Shown: in pieces, positions 1 through 6,498 of the stretch | Layout: the number at the start of each line of letters is the position of its first letter | Numbering within the stretch: the first letter of the stretch is position 1 | Origin: Gammaproteobacteria bacterium | GTDB lineage: Bacteria > Pseudomonadota > Gammaproteobacteria > Steroidobacterales > JABDKV01 | Direction: 5' to 3' | NCBI GenBank assembly: GCA_029862285.1 | Contig: JAOTXR010000073.1 | Coordinates: 1 to 8,253, forward strand | DNA length: 8,253 bases | Translations under genes and position numbers: made by a program | Notes under the pieces: generated by a model | What the model saw: only the letters and a program-made list of their open reading frames with translations | What the model was told of the DNA's origin: nothing | The model's database searches: none

Positions 1-2449
1 ACTGGGCGCTATCAGCGACAGCGAGCAGCGGCTGTGTTTCTCGCTGGCCTTGTGGAATGAACGCGATTCGCTGATTAAGGAACGTGCATTCGGTTTAACC
101 AATTCGCAGGGTAACCGTGGCGAGGAGGTCAAGGAGTACTACTTTTATCTTGACGCTACACCGACACACAGCTGGATGCGCTATCTGTACAAGTATCCGC
201 AGAGCCCGTATCCGTACTATCAACTGATTCAACGCAATGCGGGACTAGAGCGCAGCGAACGCCCGTATGGATTACTCGACACGGGCACTTTTGAAAAAGG
301 CTATTGGGACGTACAGGTCAGCTATGCCAAGGTCGACGCGGAGCAGATGTTCATACGAATTGCGGCAACCAATCGCGGGCCGCTGCCGTCGCGGCTGCAC
401 TTGCTGCCAATGTTGTGGTTCAGAAATACGTGGTCCTGGTCCGGTCAACGGCCCACATCGGTAATCCGGCAAGGCAGTGCGGTCGGCGACGAAGTGGCCT
501 GGACAGTCGAAGTCTCCGACGCGGCTCTTGACGGTTACAGGTTAGCCGGCAGACAAAAAGCACAACTGTTGTTTACCGATAACGAAACCAACGCCGACTT
601 GTTATGGGGCGAAAGCGGGCCACGCTATACAAAAGATGCCTTTAACCGCTTCCTCGTCAATGGCGAGGAGGGAGCATTACGCGCCGACGGTGCGGGTACA
701 CGCTTTGCCGCGGCGCGCCTGATCGAAGCACAGCCCGGAGAGACCCACCATTTCGACCTGTATCTTGGCAAGGCGCAATCTGACGAACTCTTTGCCGGCA
801 TGGAACGCACGCTGGCGCGCAGACGCGGCGAGGCCGACGTCTATTACGACGAGTTGCAGCCCAGGGCGAGCACAGAAGATCACCGGATCATGCGCCAGGT
901 ACTGGCGGGAATGATCTGGAGCAAACAGTATTACCACTACGATGTCGATCAATGGCTGGAGGGCGATCGGCTCGCCCCGCCAAAGCAACGCAAGGGTGGT
1001 CGCAACCGCGAGTGGCGGCACATGCGGGCAGGCGACATCATCAGCATGCCGGATGCATGGGAATACCCCTGGTTCGCAGCCTGGGATCTCGCCTACCAGT
1101 GCGCGCCCCTGGCGCTGATCGATTCGAGCTTTGCCAAGCAACAGCTCGAGCTGTTACTCAATGAACGCTATTTGCATCCGACCGGTGCGATACCGGCCTA
1201 CGAGTGGAACTTCAGTGATGTAAATCCGCCGGTGCATGCCGGGTTTGCGCTTCGTTTGTTTCGCACCGATCGCAATCGCAACGGCGTCGGCGACTATTCG
1301 TTCTTGCGACGCGCGTTTCATAAGCTGTTACTCAATTACGCGTGGTGGCTGAACCGCAAGGATGTTGACGGGCAGAACCTGTTCGACGGCGGTTTTCTCG
1401 GGCTGGATAATATTTCGGTCTTCGATCGTTCCCATACGCCACTACCCAGGGGGTACCGCCTGGTGCAGGCTGATGCCACCGGATGGATGGCCATGTACGC
1501 GCTCAATATGACGGTAATAGCCCTCGAAATAGCAGCGGTGCAGCCGGATTATCAATCGATAGCAATGCAGTGCTATGAGCAATTCCTGGCCATCGCCGAG
1601 TCCATATCCGGTTACGATCACGTCGGCCTGTCGTTGTGGGATGACACCGATGGCTTCTTCAAGGACGTTGTAGTCGGGCCGGGGGGCTCGGAGCACCCAA
1701 TCGATGTTTTCTCGTGGGTCGGATTGGTACCGTTGTTTGCCTGTGAAGTAATTGGCCCGGGATTGTTGGAAGCAGCACCGCGTTTTCGGGACATGCTACG
1801 GGCACATCGCGGTGGCAAGGTGCACGGGCACTTTGTCACAGAATGCCCGGACACCGATAACAATCGTGGCGAGCATCTGTTGGCACTGGTCAATCGGAAA
1901 ATGCTGAGCCGCGTGCTGGAGCGTGTGCTGGATGAAAAGCAGTTTTTGTCGCCGTTTGGAATTCGCAGTCTCAGCCGGGTCCATGCCGGTGACAACCCCG
2001 TTGGCGATATTCCCGGTATTGGCAAAGTGTACATCGACTATGTTCCCGGAGAAGCCAATAGCCCGATGTACGGCGGTAATTCAAACTGGCGTGGACCGGT
2101 GTGGCTGCCCACCAACTATTCGTTGATACTGGCGTTGGAGCGGTATCACCGTTATCTCGGCGCCGATTTTACTGTTGCGATGCCGGGCGAACCGGGGCGC
2201 AGCCTGACGCTGAAGGGAGTTGCCGATCTGATCGCCGACCGCGTCGTGGATCTATACCGGCGCAATGACGCCGGCCGCATACCGGCTTTGCGCGGCGACA
2301 GCCCGTTCCAGGACGACCCGCACTGGAAAGACCTGTGTCTGTTCTATGAGTATTTCCACGCTGACACGGGTCGTGGTCTCGGTGCCGCTCACCAGACCGG
2401 CTGGACCGGTTTGCTGGCGAACCTGGTAATGCGCCGCTATCGGTCGTAG
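1..2449 (+). CDS. GH63 / MGH1-like glycoside hydrolase, 5'-truncated by window edge
   Basis: The protein resembles large bacterial (alpha/alpha)6-barrel glycosidases of clan GH-G (GH63, 'MGH1-like'), usually annotated as glucosidase. The frame is open to the left edge: 815 codons are visible from base 2, and the first codons (LGAISDSEQRLCFSLALWN) already read like the family's conserved N-terminal part, so the TTG at base 50 is not the start. An N-terminal beta-sandwich-like part with KEYYFYLDATPTHS is followed by a helical barrel with WEYPWFAAWD and EWNFSDVNPP. GLDNISVFDRS matches the GH63 general-acid region (candidate Asp at 1406-1408). NSNWRGPVWLPTNY and YEYFHADTG...QTGWTG close the fold (candidate base Glu at 2348-2350). 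No signal peptide can be judged because the start is missing. The substrate is probably an alpha-glucoside or related oligosaccharide, but this is inferred from family only. The gene converges on the beta-helix gene. Confidence 0.85.
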   Translation, partial: LGAISDSEQRLCFSLALWNERDSLIKERAFGLTNSQGNRGEEVKEYYFYLDATPTHSWMRYLYKYPQSPYPYYQLIQRNAGLERSERPYGLLDTGTFEKGYWDVQVSYAKVDAEQMFIRIAATNRGPLPSRLHLLPMLWFRNTWSWSGQRPTSVIRQGSAVGDEVAWTVEVSDAALDGYRLAGRQKAQLLFTDNETNADLLWGESGPRYTKDAFNRFLVNGEEGALRADGAGTRFAAARLIEAQPGETHHFDLYLGKAQSDELFAGMERTLARRRGEADVYYDELQPRASTEDHRIMRQVLAGMIWSKQYYHYDVDQWLEGDRLAPPKQRKGGRNREWRHMRAGDIISMPDAWEYPWFAAWDLAYQCAPLALIDSSFAKQQLELLLNERYLHPTGAIPAYEWNFSDVNPPVHAGFALRLFRTDRNRNGVGDYSFLRRAFHKLLLNYAWWLNRKDVDGQNLFDGGFLGLDNISVFDRSHTPLPRGYRLVQADATGWMAMYALNMTVIALEIAAVQPDYQSIAMQCYEQFLAIAESISGYDHVGLSLWDDTDGFFKDVVVGPGGSEHPIDVFSWVGLVPLFACEVIGPGLLEAAPRFRDMLRAHRGGKVHGHFVTECPDTDNNRGEHLLALVNRKMLSRVLERVLDEKQFLSPFGIRSLSRVHAGDNPVGDIPGIGKVYIDYVPGEANSPMYGGNSNWRGPVWLPTNYSLILALERYHRYLGADFTVAMPGEPGRSLTLKGVADLIADRVVDLYRRNDAGRIPALRGDSPFQDDPHWKDLCLFYEYFHADTGRGLGAAHQTGWTGLLANLVMRRYRS

Positions 2450-2453
2450 CGGG

Positions 2454-2490
2454 GCAGCCACCACCGCCGCAGGACGACGCTGGTGGCTGC
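2454..2490. terminator. Inverted repeat between convergent genes, possible bidirectional terminator
   Basis: GCAGCCACCA at 2454-2463 and TGGTGGCTGC at 2481-2490 are perfect 10-bp arms around a 17-nt loop. They lie in the 50-bp gap between the glycosidase stop (2447-2449) and the stop of the facing beta-helix gene (2500-2502). CGTA at 2445-2448 could extend pairing with TACG at 2492-2495 across a small internal loop. No T-run follows on either strand, so it does not look like a classical intrinsic terminator. It could still stop transcription from both sides or protect 3' ends. Confidence 0.5.
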
Positions 2491-2499
2491 GTACGAGAT

Positions 2500-4011
2500 T
2501 TACGGGACCAGACCGCTTGGCCCGGGAGCCAGCAGAAACATGTCCTTCATGATCCCGACATCGAGAAAGTCGATGCGGTCATCGAGATTGAAATCCGCGT
2601 GCGGGTTCCAGTTCGGGCTTACCGGTGTTGTCAGAAACGCCATCTTGATTTCAGCAACATCCAAGAAATCAACTAGACCGTTGTTGGTGAGATCGGCGTC
2701 GCAGCGGTTACCGAAACCGTCATTGTCAGTGTCCACCTGGTTTGGATTGTGAATCAAGGTGCAATTGTCATTGGTGTCGGCGATTCCGTCACCGTCCCCG
2801 TCAACCTGCGCGAATTCGGGCGCACCGATATCCGGCGCCACACCCACGATACGAGCCGCCCCGTGATAATCGGCAGCCGGTAGTTCCGGTGCAATAGCCG
2901 ATCCCGCATCTATCAGTGCCGATGCGGCCTGTAAGTCGTAGTCATCTGCCCCGGGATTGACGAAGAGCGGGTCGACATTGTTCAGGTTACTGGCATCAAC
3001 CGCAAAGGGGATGGCCACAAACAGGCCCAGTCCAGTTTGATCAAAATCGTTATTGAACATTTCGACTGACGATGGGACGCCATTTTGTTCATCGTCATTG
3101 TCCAGGTGCAAGTCGCGAGCCAGCAGCCCGGCGGCGTTTGCAAAGACAATGTTATTGTACAAAGCGACCGATGTAGCGTCACCGGTCATTTTCAAATCGA
3201 TACCGCCGCCTTCCTGACCAGCCGTATTTCCGGTAATGGTGTTATTCGTGAGATCGGCCGATCCCGCGGTGCCATCGACAAACAGGCTCAGACCGATGCC
3301 GGCAGCATCCTCGGCAGCATTGTTTCGGGCGATGACGTTGTTGGTAATGACAAATCGTCCTGCGGAGTCGGCATCAATGGCGCCGCCGTTTTGTTCGGCA
3401 GTATTGTCGAGAAACAGGTTCGCATCGACCGTTGCCAGCACCGGGTCGGACATACTGAGACCGCCGCCTTTGCCACCGGTATTGCCGATAAAATCGTTGT
3501 TGATTACTTCGACCGTCACGCTGCGATCGATGTTCAGGCCACCGGAACCGTCTGCTCCGCTGGAAGTTTGGTTTGCGGAAAAGATGTTTTTTGATACGAG
3601 CACAGTTGTCCAGCGTCCGATATCGACTCCGGCGCCACCAAGTGCCGACTGGCCGTCACGCACCGTGATGCCCTCGACGATGAGACCACTGTTGTCGTTG
3701 CCGTTGAGGTTAAGGGACCGGCCGCCATTGCCGGCCAGCACCGTATTGGCCGCGTCGATGACGCGGTCGGCACAACCGGGTGTGTAACCGCCCTCGATAC
3801 GCAAATCGCCGGTCTCTGCAGCATTGGCGTTGTAGTCGAAATTGCCGGTATAGACACCCTCAACTAAGCGGACTACATCGCTCTGGCCGTTGTTGTCAGC
3901 GATATCGAGCGATTGCGCCAGCAACGCGGCGTTGTCGACGCAGAAATCCGCCGCGATGGCCGAACCGGCCCAAAAAAATATCGCGGCGATGTAAGGTGCT
4001 CTATTTTTCAT
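2500..4011 (-). CDS. Secreted right-handed beta-helix protein with TSP3 and dockerin-type repeats
   Basis: The product has 503 residues. The start is the ATG at 4009-4011 because AGGAGG sits 7 nt upstream and the protein then opens with a clean signal peptide (MKNRAPYIAAIFFWAGSAIA, cleavage near residue 20). An upstream in-frame ATG at 4053 would add 14 residues before it. Residues about 105-360 are repeated short Asn/Gly-rich beta strands (NNDFIGNTGG, NLFLDNTAEQNGG, NNTITGNTAGQEGGG) typical of a parallel beta-helix. Residues 346-400 (DPLF...DYDL...ALIDAG...DIGAPEF) match the end of 'choice-of-anchor Q' proteins. Residues 404-438 form a thrombospondin type 3 calcium segment (DGDGIADTNDNC...DTDNDGFGNRCD). 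Residues 439-460 and 472-493 are two dockerin type I-like calcium loops. It is probably exported and Ca-dependent. A binding or structural role is as likely as an enzyme; no lyase or hydrolase site is evident. It is divergent from the sigma-factor operon. Confidence 0.88.
   Translation of the reverse strand: MKNRAPYIAAIFFWAGSAIAADFCVDNAALLAQSLDIADNNGQSDVVRLVEGVYTGNFDYNANAAETGDLRIEGGYTPGCADRVIDAANTVLAGNGGRSLNLNGNDNSGLIVEGITVRDGQSALGGAGVDIGRWTTVLVSKNIFSANQTSSGADGSGGLNIDRSVTVEVINNDFIGNTGGKGGGLSMSDPVLATVDANLFLDNTAEQNGGAIDADSAGRFVITNNVIARNNAAEDAAGIGLSLFVDGTAGSADLTNNTITGNTAGQEGGGIDLKMTGDATSVALYNNIVFANAAGLLARDLHLDNDDEQNGVPSSVEMFNNDFDQTGLGLFVAIPFAVDASNLNNVDPLFVNPGADDYDLQAASALIDAGSAIAPELPAADYHGAARIVGVAPDIGAPEFAQVDGDGDGIADTNDNCTLIHNPNQVDTDNDGFGNRCDADLTNNGLVDFLDVAEIKMAFLTTPVSPNWNPHADFNLDDRIDFLDVGIMKDMFLLAPGPSGLVP
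2533..2697 (-). other. Dockerin type I-like module (two repeats) in the beta-helix protein
   Basis: This codes for residues 439-493. Repeat 1 is DLTNNGLVDFLDVAEIKMAFL and repeat 2 is DFNLDDRIDFLDVGIMKDMFL, separated by about 11 residues. Both fit the dockerin calcium loop D-x-[NT]-x-[ND]-x3-D-x2-D followed by a short helix, and both share the block DFLDV. Duplicated F-hand loops at the extreme C-terminus are the classical dockerin layout. Dockerins bind cohesin domains; whether this one does is unknown. Confidence 0.75.
2698..2802 (-). other. Thrombospondin type 3-like calcium repeat segment
   Basis: This codes for residues 404-438 of the beta-helix protein. The Asp-rich pattern DGDGIADTNDNC followed by NPNQVDTDNDGFGNRCD is the usual bacterial TSP3 arrangement, with two cysteines that could pair. 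It links the beta-helix body to the dockerin-like module and is probably a calcium-stiffened spacer. Confidence 0.75.
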
Positions 4012-4018
4012 AATCCAT

Positions 4019-4024
4019 CCTCCT
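4019..4024 (-). promoter_or_regulatory. Strong Shine-Dalgarno of the beta-helix gene (decides start)
   Basis: The minus strand reads AGGAGG, 7 nt before the ATG at 4009-4011. This favours the internal Met over the upstream in-frame ATG at 4053. A 5-bp stem with a 4-nt loop (GGGCC 4027-4031 / GGCCC 4036-4040) lies 2 nt upstream and could tune ribosome access. Confidence 0.75.
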
Positions 4025-4112
4025 GGGGGCCTGGCGGCCCGGTTTATGCCCAATGGGACAGCCAGGTCTGCGTTGGTGGAACATACTTATGGCAAGGCCG
4101 CCCGGTCAGCCC

Positions 4113-4141
4113 TTAATATTCCTGTTCCACTGGAATATGAA
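4113..4141 (-). promoter_or_regulatory. Possible sigma70-like promoter of the beta-helix gene
   Basis: On the minus strand, TTCATA (4136-4141) and TATTAA (4113-4118) are separated by 17 nt, each matching 4 of 6 consensus bases. Transcription would start near 4105 and give a leader of about 95 nt. The 4116-4138 inverted repeat covers the spacer between the two boxes. Weak matches like this occur by chance, so this is tentative. Confidence 0.3.
4116..4138. promoter_or_regulatory. Palindromic operator candidate in the divergent intergenic region
   Basis: ATATTCC (4116-4122) and GGAATAT (4132-4138) are perfect 7-bp arms spaced by 9 nt. A second, nested palindrome, TTCCA-C-TGGAA (4125-4135), shares the right GGAA. 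The site lies about 105 bp from the beta-helix start and 39 bp from the sigma-factor start, so one bound regulator could act on both genes. The regulator is not identifiable here. Confidence 0.45.
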
Positions 4142-4159
4142 CGGTTGTCACATGTATCG
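4132..4159 (+). promoter_or_regulatory. Possible ECF-type promoter of the sigma operon
   Basis: GGAAT at 4132-4136 resembles the GGAAC-type -35 element used by many ECF sigma factors. It is followed after 17 nt by GTATCG at 4154-4159. Autoregulation is common for ECF operons. The start point would be close to 4165, giving a very short leader before the ATG at 4177. This is a pattern match on one site only. Confidence 0.2.
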
Positions 4160-4176
4160 AGCATGGGAACGATCAC

Positions 4177-4773
4177 ATGAGCCGATACAAGAATCTGGAT
4201 GACGAGGCCCTGATACGACGGCTGCGGGAGGCCGACCCCGCCGAATCCCAGGCGTGCCGGAACGAGTTGTTCACCCGGGTGTATCCGCGGGTCGCGCAAT
4301 GGTGCCTGAGACTCTGTGGGAACCGGGACGATGCCGCCGACATGGCACAGGATGTTGTCGAACGGGTCCACAAGCAGCTTGACAGTTTCCGGCTGGAGAG
4401 CCGATTTACGACCTGGCTCTACACAGTTACCCGACGCACGGCATTGAATCGAATGAAGTCGGAAATGCGGCATCGTCGCAGGCGAGTCGATGAGGACAGG
4501 GTTCCAGAGCCGGCCGATACGGCTGCAACGGCGCCGGAACTGCTAACCAGCAACGTCGTTGGCGAACGTATCAGAGACGTAATGAAGGAGAAGCTGAATC
4601 CAATGGAGGCACAGGTTGTGTACCTGCACTATGTCGACGGCATGACTCTGCCCGCGATTACCAACATGCTGGGCTTGACAAACAAATCCGGCTCCAAGGC
4701 GCTTTTGGTCGGTGGCATGCGCAAATTGCGCCGCCACCTGGGTCCGTGGCTCGACAGACAGTTTGAAGCGTGA
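4177..4773 (+). CDS. ECF-family RNA polymerase sigma factor
   Basis: A 198-residue sigma70-family factor with the two-domain ECF layout. Sigma region 2 spans about residues 25-100: DDAADMAQDVVERV (core binding), then FRLESRFTTWLYTVTRRTA, whose conserved TWLY stretch helps open the -10 element. A linker follows, then region 4 at about 138-190 (LNPMEAQVVYLHYVDGMTLPAITNMLGL) with its helix-turn-helix. The recognition helix (NKSGSKALLVGGMRKLRRHL) is atypical against the common GTVKSRLxRAR form. The ATG at 4177 is preceded by only a weak GGGA, and no better in-frame start exists nearby. It is the first gene of the operon, 10 nt ahead of its probable anti-sigma partner, which should hold it inactive at the membrane until an envelope signal. 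Its regulon is unknown; the divergent beta-helix gene and its own operon are natural candidates. Confidence 0.93.
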   Translation: MSRYKNLDDEALIRRLREADPAESQACRNELFTRVYPRVAQWCLRLCGNRDDAADMAQDVVERVHKQLDSFRLESRFTTWLYTVTRRTALNRMKSEMRHRRRRVDEDRVPEPADTAATAPELLTSNVVGERIRDVMKEKLNPMEAQVVYLHYVDGMTLPAITNMLGLTNKSGSKALLVGGMRKLRRHLGPWLDRQFEA

Positions 4774-4783
4774 GGCCAAGACG

Positions 4784-5509
4784 ATGGACGAGGAACGAAT
4801 GAACAAAATTATTGCTGACCATATGCCGGCAGCCTATCCGGTAGATTCGGAATGCCCGCCAGCGGAAATCTGGGCAGCGGTAATCAACCATGATTTGCCG
4901 GCCGAGGAACACGAAAAGCTCGCAGCTCATTCACGCGTCTGCCAAGCCTGCGCTTCGGAATACACGCTGGCGCAAAAGTTTCTGAGTGCTTCAGATCGCA
5001 CTGACAAAGATGTGGAATGGATTGTCGGCCAGCTGGAGCGGGCGCATCGCCCGGAGTCAAACGTAGTCCGGTTTCCCCGACGATGGCCCCGTTACGCACA
5101 GCCATTGTTGGGGGTGGCGGCAGCAGCGATGTTGGTTATTGCCTTTGCCCCAATGTTGCCAATTCTGCAGCCTGGTGGAGTTCCGGTGCTGCCTCCCGAC
5201 ACAGGTGTCTACCGTGGAGCGGATGTATCCATCGTACAACCGGCCGGTGAACTCGACTATTTTCCGCGGCAGCTGGAATGGCGTCATCATCCGGAGGCAC
5301 AAGCTTACCGTCTCGCCATGTATGGAGTCGATGGTGAGATTCTGTGGCAGACCGAAACCAGTGGCGATGTCGACAGTGTAGGCGTGCCAGATGAACTGGT
5401 CCAGCGTCACGTGGTCTATTACTGGCAAGTAGAGGCATTCAGTGCCCAGGGTGATGCAGTGGCCAGATCACGGAGAACCGAATTTCGCGTGTCCGGAGGG
5501 ACCCGATGA
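4784..5509 (+). CDS. Zinc-finger anti-sigma factor with one TM helix and periplasmic Ig/FN3-like domain
   Basis: The product has 241 residues from the ATG at 4784, which has GAGG (4772-4775) 8 nt upstream. An ATG at 4799 with GAGGA close by is the alternative start. Residues 24-56 hold the ZAS zinc-finger signature: Cys24, then HSRVCQAC with His49, Cys53 and Cys56 (H-x3-C-x2-C). A hydrophobic helix at about 106-127 (LLGVAAAAMLVIAFAPMLPI) follows the basic stretch PRRWPR, predicting N-in, C-out. Residues about 145-238 form a beta-rich domain (LEWRHHPEAQAYRLAMY...YYWQVEAF...TEFRV) that reads like an Ig/FN3-type sandwich and may sense an envelope signal. It should bind and inhibit the sigma factor encoded just upstream. 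Its TGA overlaps the next ATG (ATGA), suggesting translational coupling. Confidence 0.88.
   Translation: MDEERMNKIIADHMPAAYPVDSECPPAEIWAAVINHDLPAEEHEKLAAHSRVCQACASEYTLAQKFLSASDRTDKDVEWIVGQLERAHRPESNVVRFPRRWPRYAQPLLGVAAAAMLVIAFAPMLPILQPGGVPVLPPDTGVYRGADVSIVQPAGELDYFPRQLEWRHHPEAQAYRLAMYGVDGEILWQTETSGDVDSVGVPDELVQRHVVYYWQVEAFSAQGDAVARSRRTEFRVSGGTR
5495..5499 (+). promoter_or_regulatory. Shine-Dalgarno of the cohesin-like gene inside the anti-sigma 3' end
   Basis: GGAGG lies 6 nt before the ATG at 5506-5508, within the last codons of the anti-sigma gene. With the ATGA stop/start overlap (5506-5509) it fixes this start and allows coupled translation. Confidence 0.75.
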
Positions 5510-6498
5510 AAATATCAGCCGCAACGATATTTTGGACATTGCTTGCCACGCTGGTGTTGGCCGGCAGTGCCGCAGCCGGTGGTGTTGAGCCCGAACCATT
5601 GACGCTGCGGGTTCACGATGCGACAGCGGTGCCCAACGGTATCGCCGCCGTCGTGTTGCGAACCTACGCAGCCCGTCCTATCCGGCAGGGGCAGGTGTGT
5701 CTTGCGGCACGCCGGCTGCTGCGCCAACCAACGCCTGTTGTCAAAAAGGGAATGCCAGGCCAGCCGGTCAATCGTGGCACATCGGCTGTGCCATTCGCCG
5801 CCCTGTTGGGCGCTGCTGTATTCAGTGATGCCAACGACGCCGTCGAGCAGCTGCAATTTCTGGAGGGCGAACTCGACCAGATCACGATGCTGGAATTTGA
5901 TTCCCCAAGCGCGAGTGTCAACATGTCCGACGGGCCCCTGATGGTCCTCTATTACCGCATGCGGGGGGATGTAGCGCCTGGCGACGAATACGAGATCGAA
6001 GTCGACCTGGCGAATACCGCATTAGTCGACCCGGATCAGCAACCTCTGTTGGTGGACGCCCGTAACGGACGCTTGCGTATACGCGCGCCCAGCGACCCCG
6101 TCGACGTGTCGGCCGCCGCCGAGGCGCCAGATGTGTCAAACACGGTGATGGTCAGCATGCAGACCCATGAACCGATCGCGATTGCCTCCGGTCAACTCGG
6201 TCTGCGTTATTCCCAGGGTTTGATGCCGGAGCTGCCAAAGATTCGCATCGATCCACGACATGGCAACGGCCAGCGGGATGTGGTCTACACGCGGGACCTG
6301 ATCGTGGTGCAGTTCTGGTCGCCGGACAACAGTCTGAACACCGTGCCAGGCGATATTGTGAGCTTTTATTTCGAAATTGATATGAATGCCGACCCCGGAA
6401 TCGATCGTAGCGTCTGGCTCGACCCAGCGTTCACCTATTTCTACGACCTTAACGGTACGGCGGTTACGCTGGGTCTGGAGGGCGACGTCATCCCCTGA
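5506..6498 (+). CDS. Exported protein with two tandem cohesin-like beta-domains
   Basis: A 330-residue protein with a signal peptide (MKISAATIFWTLLATLVLAG, then SAAA|G, cleavage near residue 24). I do not recognise a named family. Two halves look like diverged copies. In copy 1 (about 31-193) RPIRQGQVCL leads to ITMLEFDSPSASVN and then RMRGDVAPG. In copy 2 (about 209-330) EPIAIASGQLGL leads to LIVVQFWSPDNSLN and then EIDMNADPG. This order (an opening strand, an 'F-x-SP-x-x-S' turn, strands, then a 'x-PG' hairpin and a closing DLNGTAVTL strand) resembles cohesin-type jelly-roll domains, but overall similarity is too low to be sure. No catalytic motif or C-terminal anchor is visible, so it is probably periplasmic or secreted. 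It is the third gene of the sigma/anti-sigma operon, hence probably controlled by it. Its 3' end overlaps the facing CHAT gene by 11 bp. A generic Ig-like fold is the main alternative. Confidence 0.8.
   Translation: MKISAATIFWTLLATLVLAGSAAAGGVEPEPLTLRVHDATAVPNGIAAVVLRTYAARPIRQGQVCLAARRLLRQPTPVVKKGMPGQPVNRGTSAVPFAALLGAAVFSDANDAVEQLQFLEGELDQITMLEFDSPSASVNMSDGPLMVLYYRMRGDVAPGDEYEIEVDLANTALVDPDQQPLLVDARNGRLRIRAPSDPVDVSAAAEAPDVSNTVMVSMQTHEPIAIASGQLGLRYSQGLMPELPKIRIDPRHGNGQRDVVYTRDLIVVQFWSPDNSLNTVPGDIVSFYFEIDMNADPGIDRSVWLDPAFTYFYDLNGTAVTLGLEGDVIP

Noticed and set aside
677..1141. 154-codon minus-strand open frame inside the glycosidase gene
   Set aside because: Antisense to a conserved part of the GH63-like enzyme, with no motif and no support from neighbouring genes.
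3085..3787. Two overlapping plus-strand open frames (169 and 183 codons) opposite the beta-helix gene
   Set aside because: They are antisense to a gene with an unmistakable signal peptide, beta-helix, TSP3 and dockerin order. Their translations show no recognisable features and reflect the repetitive codon pattern of the real gene.
4712..4783. Extended N-terminus for the anti-sigma factor starting inside the sigma gene
   Set aside because: The extra 24 residues only re-read the sigma-factor 3' end in another frame. The ATG at 4784 has a GAGG site at proper distance and follows the sigma stop by 10 nt.
5506..6498. Gasdermin-like pore protein next to a CHAT/caspase-like protease
   Set aside because: Bacterial gasdermins are cytosolic and cleaved near the C-terminus. 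This protein has a signal peptide and duplicated cohesin-like domains, and faces the protease gene in opposite orientation.
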